DNA of 64,000 nt from Caballeronia sordidicola (GCF_001544455.2 NZ_FCOC02000003.1:496001-560000), one strand, 5' to 3'; positions 36,089-46,291 are shown, counted from the first letter of the stretch. The notes: a model not told the origin generated them from the sequence alone. Translations and numbers: made by a program.

Positions 36089-37612
36089 ATGGGCACGAAT
36101 CAATCGCCGCGGCTCGAATTGAGGCACGCGAGCAAATCGTTCGGGCGCGTGCGCGCGCTCGGCGACGGCAGCCTCGCGTTATGGCCGGGCGAAGTGCATG
36201 CGCTGCTTGGCGAAAATGGCGCCGGGAAATCGACGCTCGTCAAACTGCTTGCCGGCGTCTATCAACCGGACTCGGGCGAACTGCGGGTCGATGGTGTTGC
36301 GCGTACATTTGCAAATCCCGCCGAAGCGCGCGACGCCGGGCTTGCCGTGATCTATCAGGAACCCACGTTGTTCGCAGACCTCTCGATTGCCGAAAACATC
36401 TACATGGGGCGTCAGCCACGGGATCGTATTGGACGCATTCGCTACGACGAAATGAATCGCGAAGTCGATGCGCTGCTGCAATCGCTCGGCGTGAATCTGC
36501 GCTCGGAGCGGCTGGTCCGCGGTTTGTCGATTGCCGATCAGCAAGTGGTGGAGATAGCGAAGGCGTTGAGCCTGAATGCGAATGTGCTCATCATGGACGA
36601 GCCCACGGCGGCATTGTCGTTGACTGAAGTCGAACGGCTGTTTGCAATCGTGCGCGCGTTGCGTGAGCGCGATGCCGCCATCTTGTTCATCACGCATCGG
36701 CTGGATGAGGTCTTTGCCTTGACGCAACGCCTGACGATCATGCGCGACGGCATGAAGGTCTTCGACGCAATGACCGCCGACATGACCATAGACTCCATTG
36801 TGAGCAAGATGGTCGGACGCGATCTCGATACGTTCTATCCGAAGGCCGACGTCGCGCCGGGCGAGGTTCGCCTCTCGGTGCGTGGCCTCACGCGAGATGG
36901 CGTGTTCAAGAACGTATCCTTCGAGGTACACGCGGGCGAAATCGTGGCGCTGGCGGGACTGGTCGGCGCGGGACGCAGCGAAGTCGCGCGCGCGATCTTC
37001 GGCATCGATCCGGTGGACGCGGGCGAAGTAAAGATCGCGGGCAAGCCGCTGCAACTCGGCCGTCCGCAGGTGGCGGTTCGCGCGGGACTCGCGCTCGTGC
37101 CGGAGGATCGGCGGGCACAAGGTCTTGCGCTGGAATTGAGCATTGCGCGCAACGCGTCGTTGACCGTGCTCGGCCGGCTGGTCAGGCACGGGTTGATATC
37201 GGCGCGTAGTGAATCCACCTTGGCCTCCGATTGGGGCAAGCGCCTGCGCCTCAAGGCAAGCGATCTCGACGCCCCCGTTGGCACGCTGTCCGGCGGCAAT
37301 CAGCAAAAGGTCGTGCTCGGAAAGTGGCTTGCGACAGGGCCGAAAGTGCTGATCATCGACGAACCCACGCGCGGTATCGACGTCGGCGCCAAGGCGGAAG
37401 TTTATCGCACGCTCGCTGAGTTGGTGAAGGAAGGCATGGCAGTCCTGATGATTTCGAGCGAGTTGCCCGAAGTGCTCGGCATGGCCGACCGTATTCTGGT
37501 CATGCACGAAGGGCGGATCAGCGCGGAGATTGCGCGTGCCGAAGCCAACGAGGAGCGCGTCATGAGCGCGGCGCTCGGCGCTTCGCCCTCCACGCTGGGG
37601 AAGGCCGCATGA
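36089..37612 (+). CDS. rhaT: Rhamnose ABC transporter ATP-binding protein (two NBDs)
   Basis: A 507-residue sugar ABC ATPase of the RbsA/RhaT type with two fused nucleotide-binding domains. The N-terminal half has Walker [10 protein letters not shown], signature region [18 protein letters not shown] and Walker [11 protein letters not shown]; the C-terminal half has a degenerate Walker A (LVGAGRSE) but a good signature [15 protein letters not shown] and [15 protein letters not shown]. It energises uptake by the two permeases that follow; its stop overlaps the first permease start (ATGA). Confidence 0.93.
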   Translation: MGTNQSPRLELRHASKSFGRVRALGDGSLALWPGEVHALLGENGAGKSTLVKLLAGVYQPDSGELRVDGVARTFANPAEARDAGLAVIYQEPTLFADLSIAENIYMGRQPRDRIGRIRYDEMNREVDALLQSLGVNLRSERLVRGLSIADQQVVEIAKALSLNANVLIMDEPTAALSLTEVERLFAIVRALRERDAAILFITHRLDEVFALTQRLTIMRDGMKVFDAMTADMTIDSIVSKMVGRDLDTFYPKADVAPGEVRLSVRGLTRDGVFKNVSFEVHAGEIVALAGLVGAGRSEVARAIFGIDPVDAGEVKIAGKPLQLGRPQVAVRAGLALVPEDRRAQGLALELSIARNASLTVLGRLVRHGLISARSESTLASDWGKRLRLKASDLDAPVGTLSGGNQQKVVLGKWLATGPKVLIIDEPTRGIDVGAKAEVYRTLAELVKEGMAVLMISSELPEVLGMADRILVMHEGRISAEIARAEANEERVMSAALGASPSTLGKAA

Positions 37613-38652
37613 TGACCCGGCATTCTTCCGCAATGCCAGCCGTGCACGCGCCAAAACGGAGACGCCGCAACGTGTTTGCGGACCTCGTTCGCAGCCGTGA
37701 GGCGACGCTGTTTGTCGTGCTGGCCGCGCTGGTCGCGGCCACTGCGGCGGTCAAGCCGGAGTTTCTCAATCTGCAGAACCTGCGTGACGTGCTGCTCAAC
37801 GTATCGATCATCGGTTTGCTGACCGCCGGCATGACCGTTGTGATGCTGATGCGGCACATCGACTTGTCGGTGGCGTCGGTGGTTGGCGTGAGCGCGTACT
37901 CCGTTGGCAGTCTTTATGTAATGTTCCCGCACATGCCGATTGTGGTCGCGATGCTTGCTGGCATTTTGATAGGCTTTGTGATCGGCGCGGTGAACGGGAC
38001 GCTCGTGACCTTCGGGCGCGTGCCCTCGCTGGTCGCCACCCTGTCCACGCTCTACATTGTGCGCGGCGCCGATTACGCATGGGTTCACGGCGGCCAGATC
38101 AACGCAACCAGTCTTCCCGACGCCTTCTCGCGCATCGCAACCGGCTCGTTGCTGGGTGTTCCGAACCTCGTGCTGATTGCCGTGGTGGTGCTGGTCGCGA
38201 TCGGCATTTATCTCAAGCAGTATCGCGGTGGCCGCGAGCATTACGCGATCGGTTCCAACCCCGAGGCCGCGCGTCTCGCGGGCATTCAGGTCGAGCGCCG
38301 CGTGATGATCGGCTTCTTGTTGTCGGGGGCTATCGCGGGCCTCGCGGGCGTCTTGTGGCTCGCCCGTTTCGGTACCGTCGATGCCAGCACGGCGAAGGGC
38401 ATAGAACTGCAGGTCGTGGCCGCAGCGGTCGTCGGCAGCGTGGCGATCACGGGTGGCGTGGGTACCATCATGGGCGCGACGCTCGGCGCGCTTGTGCTGG
38501 GCGTCATCAACATCGCGCTGGTGGTGCTGCGCGTGTCACCTTTCTGGCAACAGGCAATTCAAGGCGCGCTGATCGTTGCGGCGATCGCGCTCGACACAAT
38601 GCTGGCGCGCTCGGTTGCGCGCCGCATGATGAGGAAACGCGATCATGGCTAA
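37609..38652 (+). CDS. rhaP: Rhamnose ABC transporter permease 1
   Basis: A 347-residue permease of the RbsC family (CUT2) with about nine to ten hydrophobic segments after a basic N-terminus. [24 protein letters not shown] and the Gly-rich [19 protein letters not shown] loop, the ATPase contact, are hallmarks. It is translationally coupled on both sides (4-base overlap before, 8-base overlap after). Pairing with a second different permease indicates a heterodimeric channel, as in the Rhizobium rhamnose system. Confidence 0.92.
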   Translation: MMTRHSSAMPAVHAPKRRRRNVFADLVRSREATLFVVLAALVAATAAVKPEFLNLQNLRDVLLNVSIIGLLTAGMTVVMLMRHIDLSVASVVGVSAYSVGSLYVMFPHMPIVVAMLAGILIGFVIGAVNGTLVTFGRVPSLVATLSTLYIVRGADYAWVHGGQINATSLPDAFSRIATGSLLGVPNLVLIAVVVLVAIGIYLKQYRGGREHYAIGSNPEAARLAGIQVERRVMIGFLLSGAIAGLAGVLWLARFGTVDASTAKGIELQVVAAAVVGSVAITGGVGTIMGATLGALVLGVINIALVVLRVSPFWQQAIQGALIVAAIALDTMLARSVARRMMRKRDHG

Positions 38653-39646
38653 ACCCGATTCCGCGCTCGCGCTCACCCGGCGCCGGCATCTTTCGTGGGA
38701 GACCATGCTCGTGGCGGTGCTCGTGCTTGCACTGGTCCTCGGTCGCATCTTGTCGCCCATGTTCCTGTCGAGCGCGAACCTTTCCAACATGCTCGCCGAC
38801 TTCACCGAGATCGCGTTGATTGCCTTGCCGATGACGCTGATCATTGTCGCGGCCGAAATCGATTTGTCGGTGGCGTCGGTGCTGGGCGCATCGAGCGCGC
38901 TGATGGGCGTGCTCTGGCACATGGGCCTGCCCATGCCGCTCGTGATTGCCATCGTGCTCGTGGCTGGGACGCTGGCGGGGCTCTTCAACGGCCTTGTGAT
39001 CGTGCGCTTCAATCTGCCTTCGCTTGCGGTCACCATCGGCACGCTGGCGCTGTTTCGCGGGCTTGCCTACGTGCTGCTCGGCGATCAGGCCGTCGCCGAT
39101 TTCCCCGCGTCCTACACCGCGTTTGGCATCGACACCATCGCGGCTTTCCTGCCAATGCCCTTCGTGCTCGTGATCGTGGGTGCAATCATTTTCACGGTGC
39201 TGCTGCAGGCCACGCCCTTTGGGCGCAGCCTTTACGCAATCGGCGCGAATCCGGTGGCCGCGCAGTTTTCCGGTATCGATGTCGCCCGCACGAAGATCAA
39301 GCTTTTCATGCTTTCGGGCGCGATGAGTGCGCTCGCGGGCATCGTCTATACATTGCGTTTTACGAGCGCGCGAGGTGACAACGGCGAAGGCTTCGAGCTG
39401 TCGGTGATCGCGGCCGTACTATTCGGCGGCGTGAGTATTTTCGGCGGACGAGGGTCGATGATCGGTGTGCTTCTGTCCTTGCTGATCATCGGCGTGTTGC
39501 GCAATGCGCTGACTTTATCCGATGTCTCCAGCGAGACGCTGACCATTGTGACGGGCGGTTTGTTGTTGTCGTCGGTGCTGATTCCGAATCTTGTTGCACG
39601 TTGGCGTGTCATGCGCGAAAAGCGCCTGATGACGCGGACGCTTTGA
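38645..39646 (+). CDS. rhaQ: Rhamnose ABC transporter permease 2
   Basis: A 333-residue RbsC-family permease. [25 protein letters not shown] and LYAIGANPVAAQFSGIDVARTKI are the conserved parts, and the pattern of hydrophobic segments matches permease 1, of which it is a diverged partner. It overlaps the first permease gene by 8 bases and ends 74 bases before the binding-protein gene. Confidence 0.92.
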   Translation: MAKPDSALALTRRRHLSWETMLVAVLVLALVLGRILSPMFLSSANLSNMLADFTEIALIALPMTLIIVAAEIDLSVASVLGASSALMGVLWHMGLPMPLVIAIVLVAGTLAGLFNGLVIVRFNLPSLAVTIGTLALFRGLAYVLLGDQAVADFPASYTAFGIDTIAAFLPMPFVLVIVGAIIFTVLLQATPFGRSLYAIGANPVAAQFSGIDVARTKIKLFMLSGAMSALAGIVYTLRFTSARGDNGEGFELSVIAAVLFGGVSIFGGRGSMIGVLLSLLIIGVLRNALTLSDVSSETLTIVTGGLLLSSVLIPNLVARWRVMREKRLMTRTL

Positions 39647-39720
39647 TGAAAGTTGGCTTTTAAAACCAGCGTGAAGACTCCAGCAAAACGGAGCGGCGCG
39701 CGACATCAGGAGACACAGGC

Positions 39721-40746
39721 ATGTTCAAACCCTTGAAATCATTTCGCGGCCCGGTGCTATGCGCCGCGTTGATCGCGGTCTCTGCGGCGGCCGCCATTCC
39801 GATTGGCGCGAGCGCCGCCGATCTCAAGAAGGACCTGAAGATCGCATTCCTGCCCAAGCAGATCAACAACCCCTATGAAGTCATAGCCGACGACGGCGGC
39901 CTCGCGGCCATCAAGGAGATGGGCGGGCAGGGCAAGGTGGTCGGGCCGTCGGATGCGGGCGCGTCTTCGCAGGTGCAATACATCAACACGCTGATCACGC
40001 AGCGTCAGGACGCTATCGTGGTGGCCGCCAACGATGCAAACGCCGTCGTTCCCTACCTGAAAAAAGCGATGGGGCAAGGCATCAAGGTGGTGACGTTCGA
40101 CTCCGATACCGCGCCCGATGGCCGCCAGATTTTCGTGAACCAGGCGAATTCGGAATCGATTGGCCGTGGACAGATCCAGCTATTGTCGAAACTGGTGGGC
40201 GGCGAGGGCGAGTTCGCGATTCTTTCGGCCACGCCCAACGCGACCAACCAGAACACCTGGATCAAGTACATGCAGGAGGAACTGAAGAAGCCGGAATATT
40301 CGAAGCTCAAGCTCGTGAAGATCGCCTACGGCAATGACGACGACCAGAAATCGTTCGTCGAGACGCAAGGCTTGCTGCAGGCCTATCCGAACCTGAAGGG
40401 CATCATCTCTCCCACTACGGTCGGGATAGCGGCCGCGGCGCGCTATATCTCGACCTCGCCGGCGAAAGGCAAGGTGATGGTGACGGGCCTCGGCACGCCG
40501 AACCAGATGCGCGCGTTCGTGAAGAACGGCACCGTGCAGGCGTTCCAGTTGTGGGATCCGGGTCAACTCGGTTATCTCGCGGCGTACGCGGCAGCCAACC
40601 TTGCGTCGGGCACGATCACCGGCAAGGAAGGTGACAGCTTCGAGGCAGGCAAGCTTGGCAAGCGCACGGTAGGCAAGAGCGGTGAAGTCGTGCTTGGACC
40701 GCCGACGACCTTCGATTCATCGAATATCGATAATTTCAACTTCTAG
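39721..40746 (+). CDS. rhaS: Rhamnose ABC transporter periplasmic binding protein
   Basis: A 341-residue family-1 (RbsB-like) sugar-binding protein. The signal peptide has a hydrophobic core LCAALIAVSAAAAIPIG and ends at ASAAD. Mature features are KIAFLPKQINNPYEVIADDGG at the sugar cleft, VVAANDANAVVPYLKKA and VTFDSDTAPDGR, as in rhamnose-binding proteins of Rhizobium and Burkholderia. It is the last gene of the transporter operon, after which a hairpin lies at 40762-40796. This RhaS is a transport protein and is unrelated to the E. coli regulator of the same name. Confidence 0.93.
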   Translation: MFKPLKSFRGPVLCAALIAVSAAAAIPIGASAADLKKDLKIAFLPKQINNPYEVIADDGGLAAIKEMGGQGKVVGPSDAGASSQVQYINTLITQRQDAIVVAANDANAVVPYLKKAMGQGIKVVTFDSDTAPDGRQIFVNQANSESIGRGQIQLLSKLVGGEGEFAILSATPNATNQNTWIKYMQEELKKPEYSKLKLVKIAYGNDDDQKSFVETQGLLQAYPNLKGIISPTTVGIAAAARYISTSPAKGKVMVTGLGTPNQMRAFVKNGTVQAFQLWDPGQLGYLAAYAAANLASGTITGKEGDSFEAGKLGKRTVGKSGEVVLGPPTTFDSSNIDNFNF

Positions 40747-40761
40747 GAGGCAATGGCCCGA

Positions 40762-40796
40762 AAGGGGCGATATTGCGCAAGGCAACGTCGCCCCTT
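40762..40796 (+). terminator. Hairpin downstream of the rhamnose operon
   Basis: AAGGGGCGA (40762-40770) pairs perfectly with TCGCCCCTT (40788-40796) across a 17-base loop, 16 bases after the binding-protein stop. There is no clear T-run behind it, so it may act as an mRNA 3' stabiliser or as a weak terminator. Confidence 0.5.
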
Positions 40797-40873
40797 CAGA
40801 CTGACCTGGCAGCCTGACATGCCTGAAGCCGGCGGATGAGATGGTCCTAGCTCAACCAGGCAAACCGGCGGCT

Positions 40874-41188
40874 TCAAACCCTGTAGAACTCTATATCCTG
40901 CCCGGCGTGCACAGCGCGCTTCAACCATTCCGGCATTTCGCCTTCCCCATCCCACGTGTCGCCGCTTGCATTTCTGAATACCGGCGTCGCGCCATTGGCG
41001 TTTTCCGGCATTTGAGGCATTGAAGGCAACGCACGCTTTGGAGCGTTCGAACTCTTCGTGAGCGGGGGAGGAGTAACGGAAGCCTGTGCTTCGGCCAACG
41101 CTTCGGCCAAGGCTGTTTCGGAAATGCCGAACTCAGCCATTCGGCTGCGCAAATAGGCAATGATGCTGTCTCGCTTTCTTTCGTCCAC
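40874..41188 (-). CDS. Short H-NS-family nucleoid-associated protein
   Basis: A 104-residue protein. The C-terminal 45 residues (PVFRNASGDTWDGEGEMPEWLKRAVHAGQD) match the DNA-binding end of Burkholderia-type H-NS/MvaT-like proteins, where the GDTWDGEGEMPEWL segment takes the place of the TWSGRGR.P.WL loop that inserts into the minor groove of AT-rich DNA. The N-terminal 45 residues are a helix (IIAYLRSRMAEFG...ALAEALAEAQ) that may dimerise, joined by a Pro/Ser linker. The start is GTG at 41188 with AGGA upstream. In place of RGR it has the acidic DGEGE, which may weaken DNA binding or change specificity. Confidence 0.75.
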   Translation of the reverse strand: MDERKRDSIIAYLRSRMAEFGISETALAEALAEAQASVTPPPLTKSSNAPKRALPSMPQMPENANGATPVFRNASGDTWDGEGEMPEWLKRAVHAGQDIEFYRV

Positions 41189-41598
41189 GGCTGTCCTGAT
41201 TCAGCTTTTACTTTCTTGAAGGCGAGCCATCTGCCCGCGCGGACCGGGGCGGCTCGAGGAATAAGTGGGTTGACTAAAATCGTGGCGCGCTGAATGGCGC
41301 GCGTCAATTAGTGTAATACCGCAAATCACCGCTTTACTCGCAATAACCAGACTCAACCAAAATAGGTCGATGCGAATACGGTTCTACAAACTGGTTGCTG
41401 TGGTTCGGATCGGTGCGAAGCGTCAAGTTGCCGATTCAGCGGCTGAAAGCTCACGACCAGATCGGTGCACGACTGGCGGCTGGTCAGGTTTCGTGAACAC
41501 CTTCAACTCAGCCGCTAATTTAACAATTTGTCCCTACAACCGCGGGCGCCACACGGAAATGATAGCGCCGAATGCCGCTATTGTATGCCTAAATCATT
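41189..41598. other. 410-base intergenic region upstream of the H-NS-like gene
   Basis: I see no supportable gene. The stretch from about 41280 to 41600 is noticeably more AT-rich than flanking DNA, as promoter regions controlled by H-NS-like proteins tend to be. Open frames on the plus strand here have no codon bias and run into the neighbouring gene. Confidence 0.45.
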
Positions 41599-41844
41599 TT
41601 AACGATTATGCTGCTCGCCCGGTAATTCCGCGCCGTGGGCGCGAATTGCCGCAATCAGTTCCGCCGGCGTGATTTCATAGCGCACTTCACGATGGATCCC
41701 GGCCTTCCTTTCATCGATTTCAATCAGCAGTACCGCCTTGCCATCGGCAGCCGGTTCGAGACGCAACGTGCGTACTTCCTGACCGGTTGCTTCATCACGC
41801 TCCGTCAGCAAGGTCATGGATCCTGTGGCGGGACTTCTTGCCAT
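41599..41844 (-). CDS. Hypothetical protein of 81 residues
   Basis: Not recognised. From the ATG at 41844, preceded by GGGAGAGAGA, it encodes a small soluble protein with strand-rich central part (VRTLRLEPAADGKAVLLIEIDERKAG) and an amphipathic helix (PAELIAAIRAHGAEL). Codon use fits the neighbourhood. There is no signal peptide. It stands alone between two intergenic regions of 410 and 272 bases. Confidence 0.6.
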   Translation of the reverse strand: MARSPATGSMTLLTERDEATGQEVRTLRLEPAADGKAVLLIEIDERKAGIHREVRYEITPAELIAAIRAHGAELPGEQHNR

Positions 41845-42116
41845 TCTCTCTCTCCCTTCCGATATCCGACATCTTATTGTCGCGACCTTTCGACTGGCTT
41901 TGCATGCGCGATGCTGCAACGCCTGCCATGAATGAGCATGGCACTAAAAGCGGGCATGAGGCGGCAAGCCGTGAGATCGCCGACCTCATTATTGCTTGTC
42001 AAAACGATACCCGTCCAGTATCGCAACGCGTGTTCGCTGCGCCGCTTTGCGTTCGAGTTATGTGCACGATAGGTGCAAGATCCGCTGCGCAAAACGGCGC
42101 GGCTTCACGCGACACT

Positions 42117-43109
42117 TTACAAAGCAGCGAGCGCGGCGCGCGCCTGCGCCGTGATTTCGAACGAGCGCAGCCGTGCGGCGTGATCGTAGATCTGCGCCGT
42201 GACAATCAATTCGTCGGGTTGCGTCTGCTCGATCAGCGAGGCGAGGCCCGCTTCCACCTCCCGCTGATCTCCGATCACCGAGCATGCAAGGGAATGGTCG
42301 ACGCCCGCGCGTTCGGCGTCGTTCCACGGAACCTGTTTCACGGGCGGCGGCAACTGCCCCGGCGTGCCGCGCCGCAGGTTGATGAACTGCTGCTGCAAGG
42401 ATGTGAACAGAAATTCCGCCTCGTCCGTGGTGTCGGCGGCGAAGACGTTTACGCCGACCATCGCATAAGGACGATCAAGCTGTTTCGACGGGCGGAATTG
42501 CGTCCGATACACCTGCAATGCGGTCAGCAGATAATCTGGCGCGAAATGCGAGGCGAACGCGAACGGAAGCCCGAGCGCCGCGGCAAGTTGCGCGCTGAAG
42601 GTCGACGAACCCAGCAGCCAGATGGGCACTTCCAGCCCCGCGCCCGGCACGGCGCGCACCCGCTGGCCCTCCACCGGCTCGGCGAAAAAGCGCTGCAGTT
42701 CCACGACGTCATCGGGGAAATTGTCCGCGCTGCCCTGCAGGTCACGGCGCAGCGCGCGGGCTGTCGTCTGGTCGGTGCCGGGCGCGCGCCCAAGGCCCAG
42801 GTCGATACGCCCTGGAAACAGCGACGCGAGTGTGCCGAACTGTTCCGCGATCACGAGCGGCGCGTGGTTCGGCAACATGACGCCGCCGGAGCCGACGCGA
42901 ATCGTGCTGGTGCCCGCGGCAACGTGTCCGATCACAACGGACGTCGCGGCGCTCGCGATGCCCGTCATGTTGTGATGTTCGGCCAGCCAGAACCGGAGAT
43001 AGCCGAGCTTTTCCGCGTGTTGCGCAAGTTCGCGCGAATGGCGAAAGGCGTCGGCGGCGGTCGATCCGGCGGGAATCGGGGAGAGGTCGAGAACTGAAAA
43101 GGGGATCAT
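42117..43109 (-). CDS. LLM-class flavin-dependent monooxygenase (luciferase-like)
   Basis: A 330-residue luciferase-like protein of the MsnO8/YhbW type. [47 protein letters not shown] is the standard start, followed by [41 protein letters not shown], and [25 protein letters not shown] in the second half. These enzymes use reduced FMN or F420; in this group FMN is likely. Substrate unknown. ATG at 43109 is preceded by GGA; an upstream ATG at 43121 is possible. Confidence 0.9.
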   Translation of the reverse strand: MIPFSVLDLSPIPAGSTAADAFRHSRELAQHAEKLGYLRFWLAEHHNMTGIASAATSVVIGHVAAGTSTIRVGSGGVMLPNHAPLVIAEQFGTLASLFPGRIDLGLGRAPGTDQTTARALRRDLQGSADNFPDDVVELQRFFAEPVEGQRVRAVPGAGLEVPIWLLGSSTFSAQLAAALGLPFAFASHFAPDYLLTALQVYRTQFRPSKQLDRPYAMVGVNVFAADTTDEAEFLFTSLQQQFINLRRGTPGQLPPPVKQVPWNDAERAGVDHSLACSVIGDQREVEAGLASLIEQTQPDELIVTAQIYDHAARLRSFEITAQARAALAAL

Positions 43110-43297
43110 TGCGGCTTCCATGACTTCGAGCTGGGGCGGTGCGGGCATGCGTGCGAGTCGGCATCCGGTTATTTGGCGCGAAAGATGCGCAATGCCCGAA
43201 CGCAGGCGACTCGGCTTACGACCCGGAAACACGCGCCGTGAACGCGTGGGTAAACGCCGATTGTGCCGAAAGTCCTGAAAGTCTGCCGTGACCGCAG

Positions 43298-44110
43298 TCA
43301 GGCGAGGCGGGGATAGCCGCGCTGCGCGGCGTCGTTTTCGAGGTCGAGAATGACCGAGTAATCGTCGAGCGGACGCTGGGCGAAGCCAGCGAGCTTGAGC
43401 CGCCTGGCCAGTGGAGGATCTTCTTCGATCACACTCGCCAGCGCGATTCGCACTGCGCTGATTCCATCGGGCGGAACGTCTTTCGATGCAATCAGCGGCA
43501 AGCCGGGCGACGCCGCCGTCACGCCGATCGTAACCACGCCGCTCGCAAGCGCCGGAAGATATTCCTGCACAAACGCGAAGCTAATGCAGTCGATGGCGGC
43601 GATATCGGCGCGATTGTCCAGCAGCGCTTCGAGCGAGGCGAGATGTCCGCCCGTTTCGATCACCGACGCAAAGAACGCACGGCCATTGGCAAACGGCGCA
43701 ACCGCATGACGCAGCAGGTTCATGCCGCTGTTGGAATCGTCGCTGTTGTATGCGGCGCGCAGGCCGCGACTGCTTTCCAGAGATGTCACGCCCGCCGCCT
43801 TGCGTGCGACCAATACACTCCGATAATCCCCATTCGCGCAGCCATCGACGGAAAAAATCGGGGTCGCGACAAGTTGTACGCGATCATTGAGCGCGTGCAT
43901 CAATGGATAACCGCAGGTTTGCGTGAGGAGGACATCGCCGCGCAGCCAGAATTCGGTCAGCGAGGTACTGGGATGGATGACTTCGAACGAGTCGCCGCGC
44001 GCTTCGAGCCACGGCCGCACATGGCGCCGCACATGGTCCAGCAATGTGCGCCAGTCGGCCGCGAGCGCTGGCGTGACGTTGTACATCGGTAAAGCCGCGA
44101 GCCAGTTCAT
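43298..44110 (-). CDS. PhnD-like periplasmic-type binding protein without signal peptide
   Basis: A 270-residue protein of the PhnD/SsuA/transferrin-like fold. [67 protein letters not shown] and the [12 protein letters not shown] region match phosphate/phosphonate-type binding proteins. No signal sequence precedes the first strand, so it is predicted to stay in the cytoplasm, unlike true transport receptors. It lies 31 bases behind a fatty acid desaturase gene and probably shares its transcript. No ABC permease or ATPase is near. Its role is open. Confidence 0.75.
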   Translation of the reverse strand: MNWLAALPMYNVTPALAADWRTLLDHVRRHVRPWLEARGDSFEVIHPSTSLTEFWLRGDVLLTQTCGYPLMHALNDRVQLVATPIFSVDGCANGDYRSVLVARKAAGVTSLESSRGLRAAYNSDDSNSGMNLLRHAVAPFANGRAFFASVIETGGHLASLEALLDNRADIAAIDCISFAFVQEYLPALASGVVTIGVTAASPGLPLIASKDVPPDGISAVRIALASVIEEDPPLARRLKLAGFAQRPLDDYSVILDLENDAAQRGYPRLA

Positions 44111-44141
44111 GCGGATTCGTTTTCCGGCGGTTTATGCGTGA

Positions 44142-45158
44142 TTACACCGCTTGCGCGACGCCGGACTTCGCGTCCTTGGCGGCGTCGCGTTCTGCGAGAG
44201 CGATCCGGTCCGCGCGCGCGTGCAGCGGATGCAACGCCGGCGCGACTGGCTTCACGCCATGCCTGACCACCCATTCCCGATAGCCCCGCACGACAAACCC
44301 GCCATTGCGCTGCAGATACGCGTCTCGATCGCCATGATAGATCGCCGATAATGCGAACCACGGCGCGCCCGGCAAATCATGATGAACCGAATGGAAATTG
44401 TTGTTCAGGAACAGCAGGCGCCAGAACCACGAGGCTTCGTTGATGACGGTGCGTTCGCTGATCTTATCGGCTGCGCGATGTTCCTGGAACGAGCGGATCG
44501 CGCTCAATGCGAGCGCCGGATATCCGACCGCGAACACAAGAACAAGAGGGCTGATGCCGCAATAATGGTCGAGCCACGTCATGAGCGCGCCGAGCAACGC
44601 CAGATGCAGCGCCCACGCGCCAGCCATCCGGACATTCCCGCGCGCAATGTCCACGATCGCCGACCCAAGGGTAGACGCGATCGAAAACAGCGGCGCGAGC
44701 AAGAGGCGTCCGAAGAAGGTATTGCGCAACGTCAACAGGCCGCGCACCACGATACCCGCTTCGCGCCAACGTCCGGCCGACACGAAGTAGGTTTCCGGAT
44801 CCAGATCGGGATCGGTGAGATGAACGTCGTCGTGATGGCGCAGATGCGATTCGCGATACACCGCGTAAGGAAACCACACGGCAAGCGGCGCAATGCCGAA
44901 CAGCGCGTTGATCAGCGGAAAGCGTGTCGGATGACCATGCAGCAACTCGTGCTGAAGTGACAGATAAAGGCAGGACAGCACGGCGAGAATCCCGGCGGCT
45001 ATGGGAAGGCCAAGGAAGCGCGCGTTGAGCGCCGTGCCGAACCATCCGCAATACAGAGCCACGATCAGCAGCCACGTCGGCCACTCGCTGCGCCAGCGCC
45101 ACGAAGCGCGAAGCTGATGGATCTTCCGGCGTTGAGCGTCGTCGATGTAAAGACTCAT
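44142..45158 (-). CDS. Membrane fatty acid desaturase family protein
   Basis: A 338-residue integral membrane di-iron enzyme. The three His boxes are HELLHGHP, HLRHHDD and FHSVHHDLPG, with hydrophobic segments before and between them (PTWLLIVALYCGWFG, and others). The family introduces double bonds into acyl chains or hydroxylates related lipids; beta-carotene-type relatives also exist. A long C-terminal tail follows the third box. It is the first gene of a pair with the PhnD-like protein. Confidence 0.87.
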   Translation of the reverse strand: MSLYIDDAQRRKIHQLRASWRWRSEWPTWLLIVALYCGWFGTALNARFLGLPIAAGILAVLSCLYLSLQHELLHGHPTRFPLINALFGIAPLAVWFPYAVYRESHLRHHDDVHLTDPDLDPETYFVSAGRWREAGIVVRGLLTLRNTFFGRLLLAPLFSIASTLGSAIVDIARGNVRMAGAWALHLALLGALMTWLDHYCGISPLVLVFAVGYPALALSAIRSFQEHRAADKISERTVINEASWFWRLLFLNNNFHSVHHDLPGAPWFALSAIYHGDRDAYLQRNGGFVVRGYREWVVRHGVKPVAPALHPLHARADRIALAERDAAKDAKSGVAQAV

Positions 45159-45433
45159 GGGAATTCGGTGACGGATCGAGCCACGATCTTAGCGTCGGGC
45201 CGTCGCGCGCCAAACCAAGCAATCCCGCTAAGCTTGTTCCGATGTGAAGAATCTTCTTATTCCGCTGAGCGCCGGTCGGCTACTCTGGAAGCTGTAAGCG
45301 TTTAGTAGGCATCTTTCCTGCTCCTTCGATGCAACCCCGCTTTTTAAAGCGAGCGGCCGCGTCCATCCGGACATGGCAAAACAAGACGGCGCCCCGTTGG
45401 CCGATGGCTGGCGAACGCCGCACGGAGCATGCG

Positions 45434-46291
45434 ATGCCGCAAGAACACGAAGCACGGGAACAAAACGACAAAGCGGGTTCCGATTCTCCGCACCTCGACG
45501 GCGACGAAAAAGCACAAGCCGCCGAGCATTCCTCCCCGCACGCGCTTGTCATCCACGAGATCGTGCGCGAGGAAGGCGAGACCGCCATGGACCGCACTTT
45601 TTTCGCGCTTGCATGGTCGGCGCTTGCGGCGGGTTTATCGATAGGCTTTTCGTTTCTCACGCAGGCCACGCTTTTGAGCGCATTGCCCGATGAACCCTGG
45701 CGCGACCTGGTGGCATCGTTTGGATACACGATTGGTTTCGTGATCGTGATTCTCGGGCGCCAGCAGCTGTTCACAGAAAGCACGCTCAGCGCCGTGTTGC
45801 CGGTACTCACACGCCGCGACCTGAAGACGTTGTTGAAGACCTTCCGCCTCTGGGCAATCGTGCTGACTTTCAACCTGATCGGAACGATCATCTTCGCCGC
45901 GATCCTGCAGATCCACGGCGTCTTTCCGGACGATGTCGTCGAGTCGCTCGGAAAACTGGCGCAGCTACCGCTTTCCGCGAGTTTCGGCGTAACCGTCGTG
46001 CGCGCGATATTCGCCGGATGGTTGATCGCATTGATGGTGTGGCTTTTGCCAAGCGCGCGTTCGGCGCGTTTCCTGACTATCCTGCTGATCACATATACGG
46101 TTGCCGTGAGCAAGCTCTCGCACGTGATCGCGGGATCAGTGGAAACGTCCTACGCGGTCATGACCGGTGCCGCGAGCATTCGCGACTACCTGCTGGTCTT
46201 TCTGGCGCCGACGTTTATCGGCAATATGATCGGCGGGATTTCGCTCGTGGCGATCGTCAACCACGCGGCCATTGCGCCCGAGATTGAATAA
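45434..46291 (+). CDS. Formate/nitrite transporter family protein (FNT)
   Basis: A 285-residue membrane protein from ATG 45434 (GGAG 7 bases before). A hydrophilic, His-rich and acidic N-terminus of about 50 residues is followed by six hydrophobic segments in the FNT arrangement; FGYTIGFVIVILGRQQLFTESTLSAVLPVL and NMIGGISLVAIVNHAA are recognisable. FNT channels carry formate, nitrite or hydrosulphide; this subgroup resembles the YfdC-like members whose ion is unknown. The frame is open back to 45329. A strong hairpin is 85 bases downstream. Confidence 0.87.
   Translation: MPQEHEAREQNDKAGSDSPHLDGDEKAQAAEHSSPHALVIHEIVREEGETAMDRTFFALAWSALAAGLSIGFSFLTQATLLSALPDEPWRDLVASFGYTIGFVIVILGRQQLFTESTLSAVLPVLTRRDLKTLLKTFRLWAIVLTFNLIGTIIFAAILQIHGVFPDDVVESLGKLAQLPLSASFGVTVVRAIFAGWLIALMVWLLPSARSARFLTILLITYTVAVSKLSHVIAGSVETSYAVMTGAASIRDYLLVFLAPTFIGNMIGGISLVAIVNHAAIAPEIE

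Noticed and set aside
41370..41672. 100-codon plus-strand frame in the AT-rich gap
   Set aside because: Poor codon bias, no ribosome-binding site, and overlaps the better supported 41599-41844 gene.
41787..43097. 436-codon plus-strand frame
   Set aside because: Antisense to the luciferase-like gene; His/Arg-rich low-complexity shadow with no motif.
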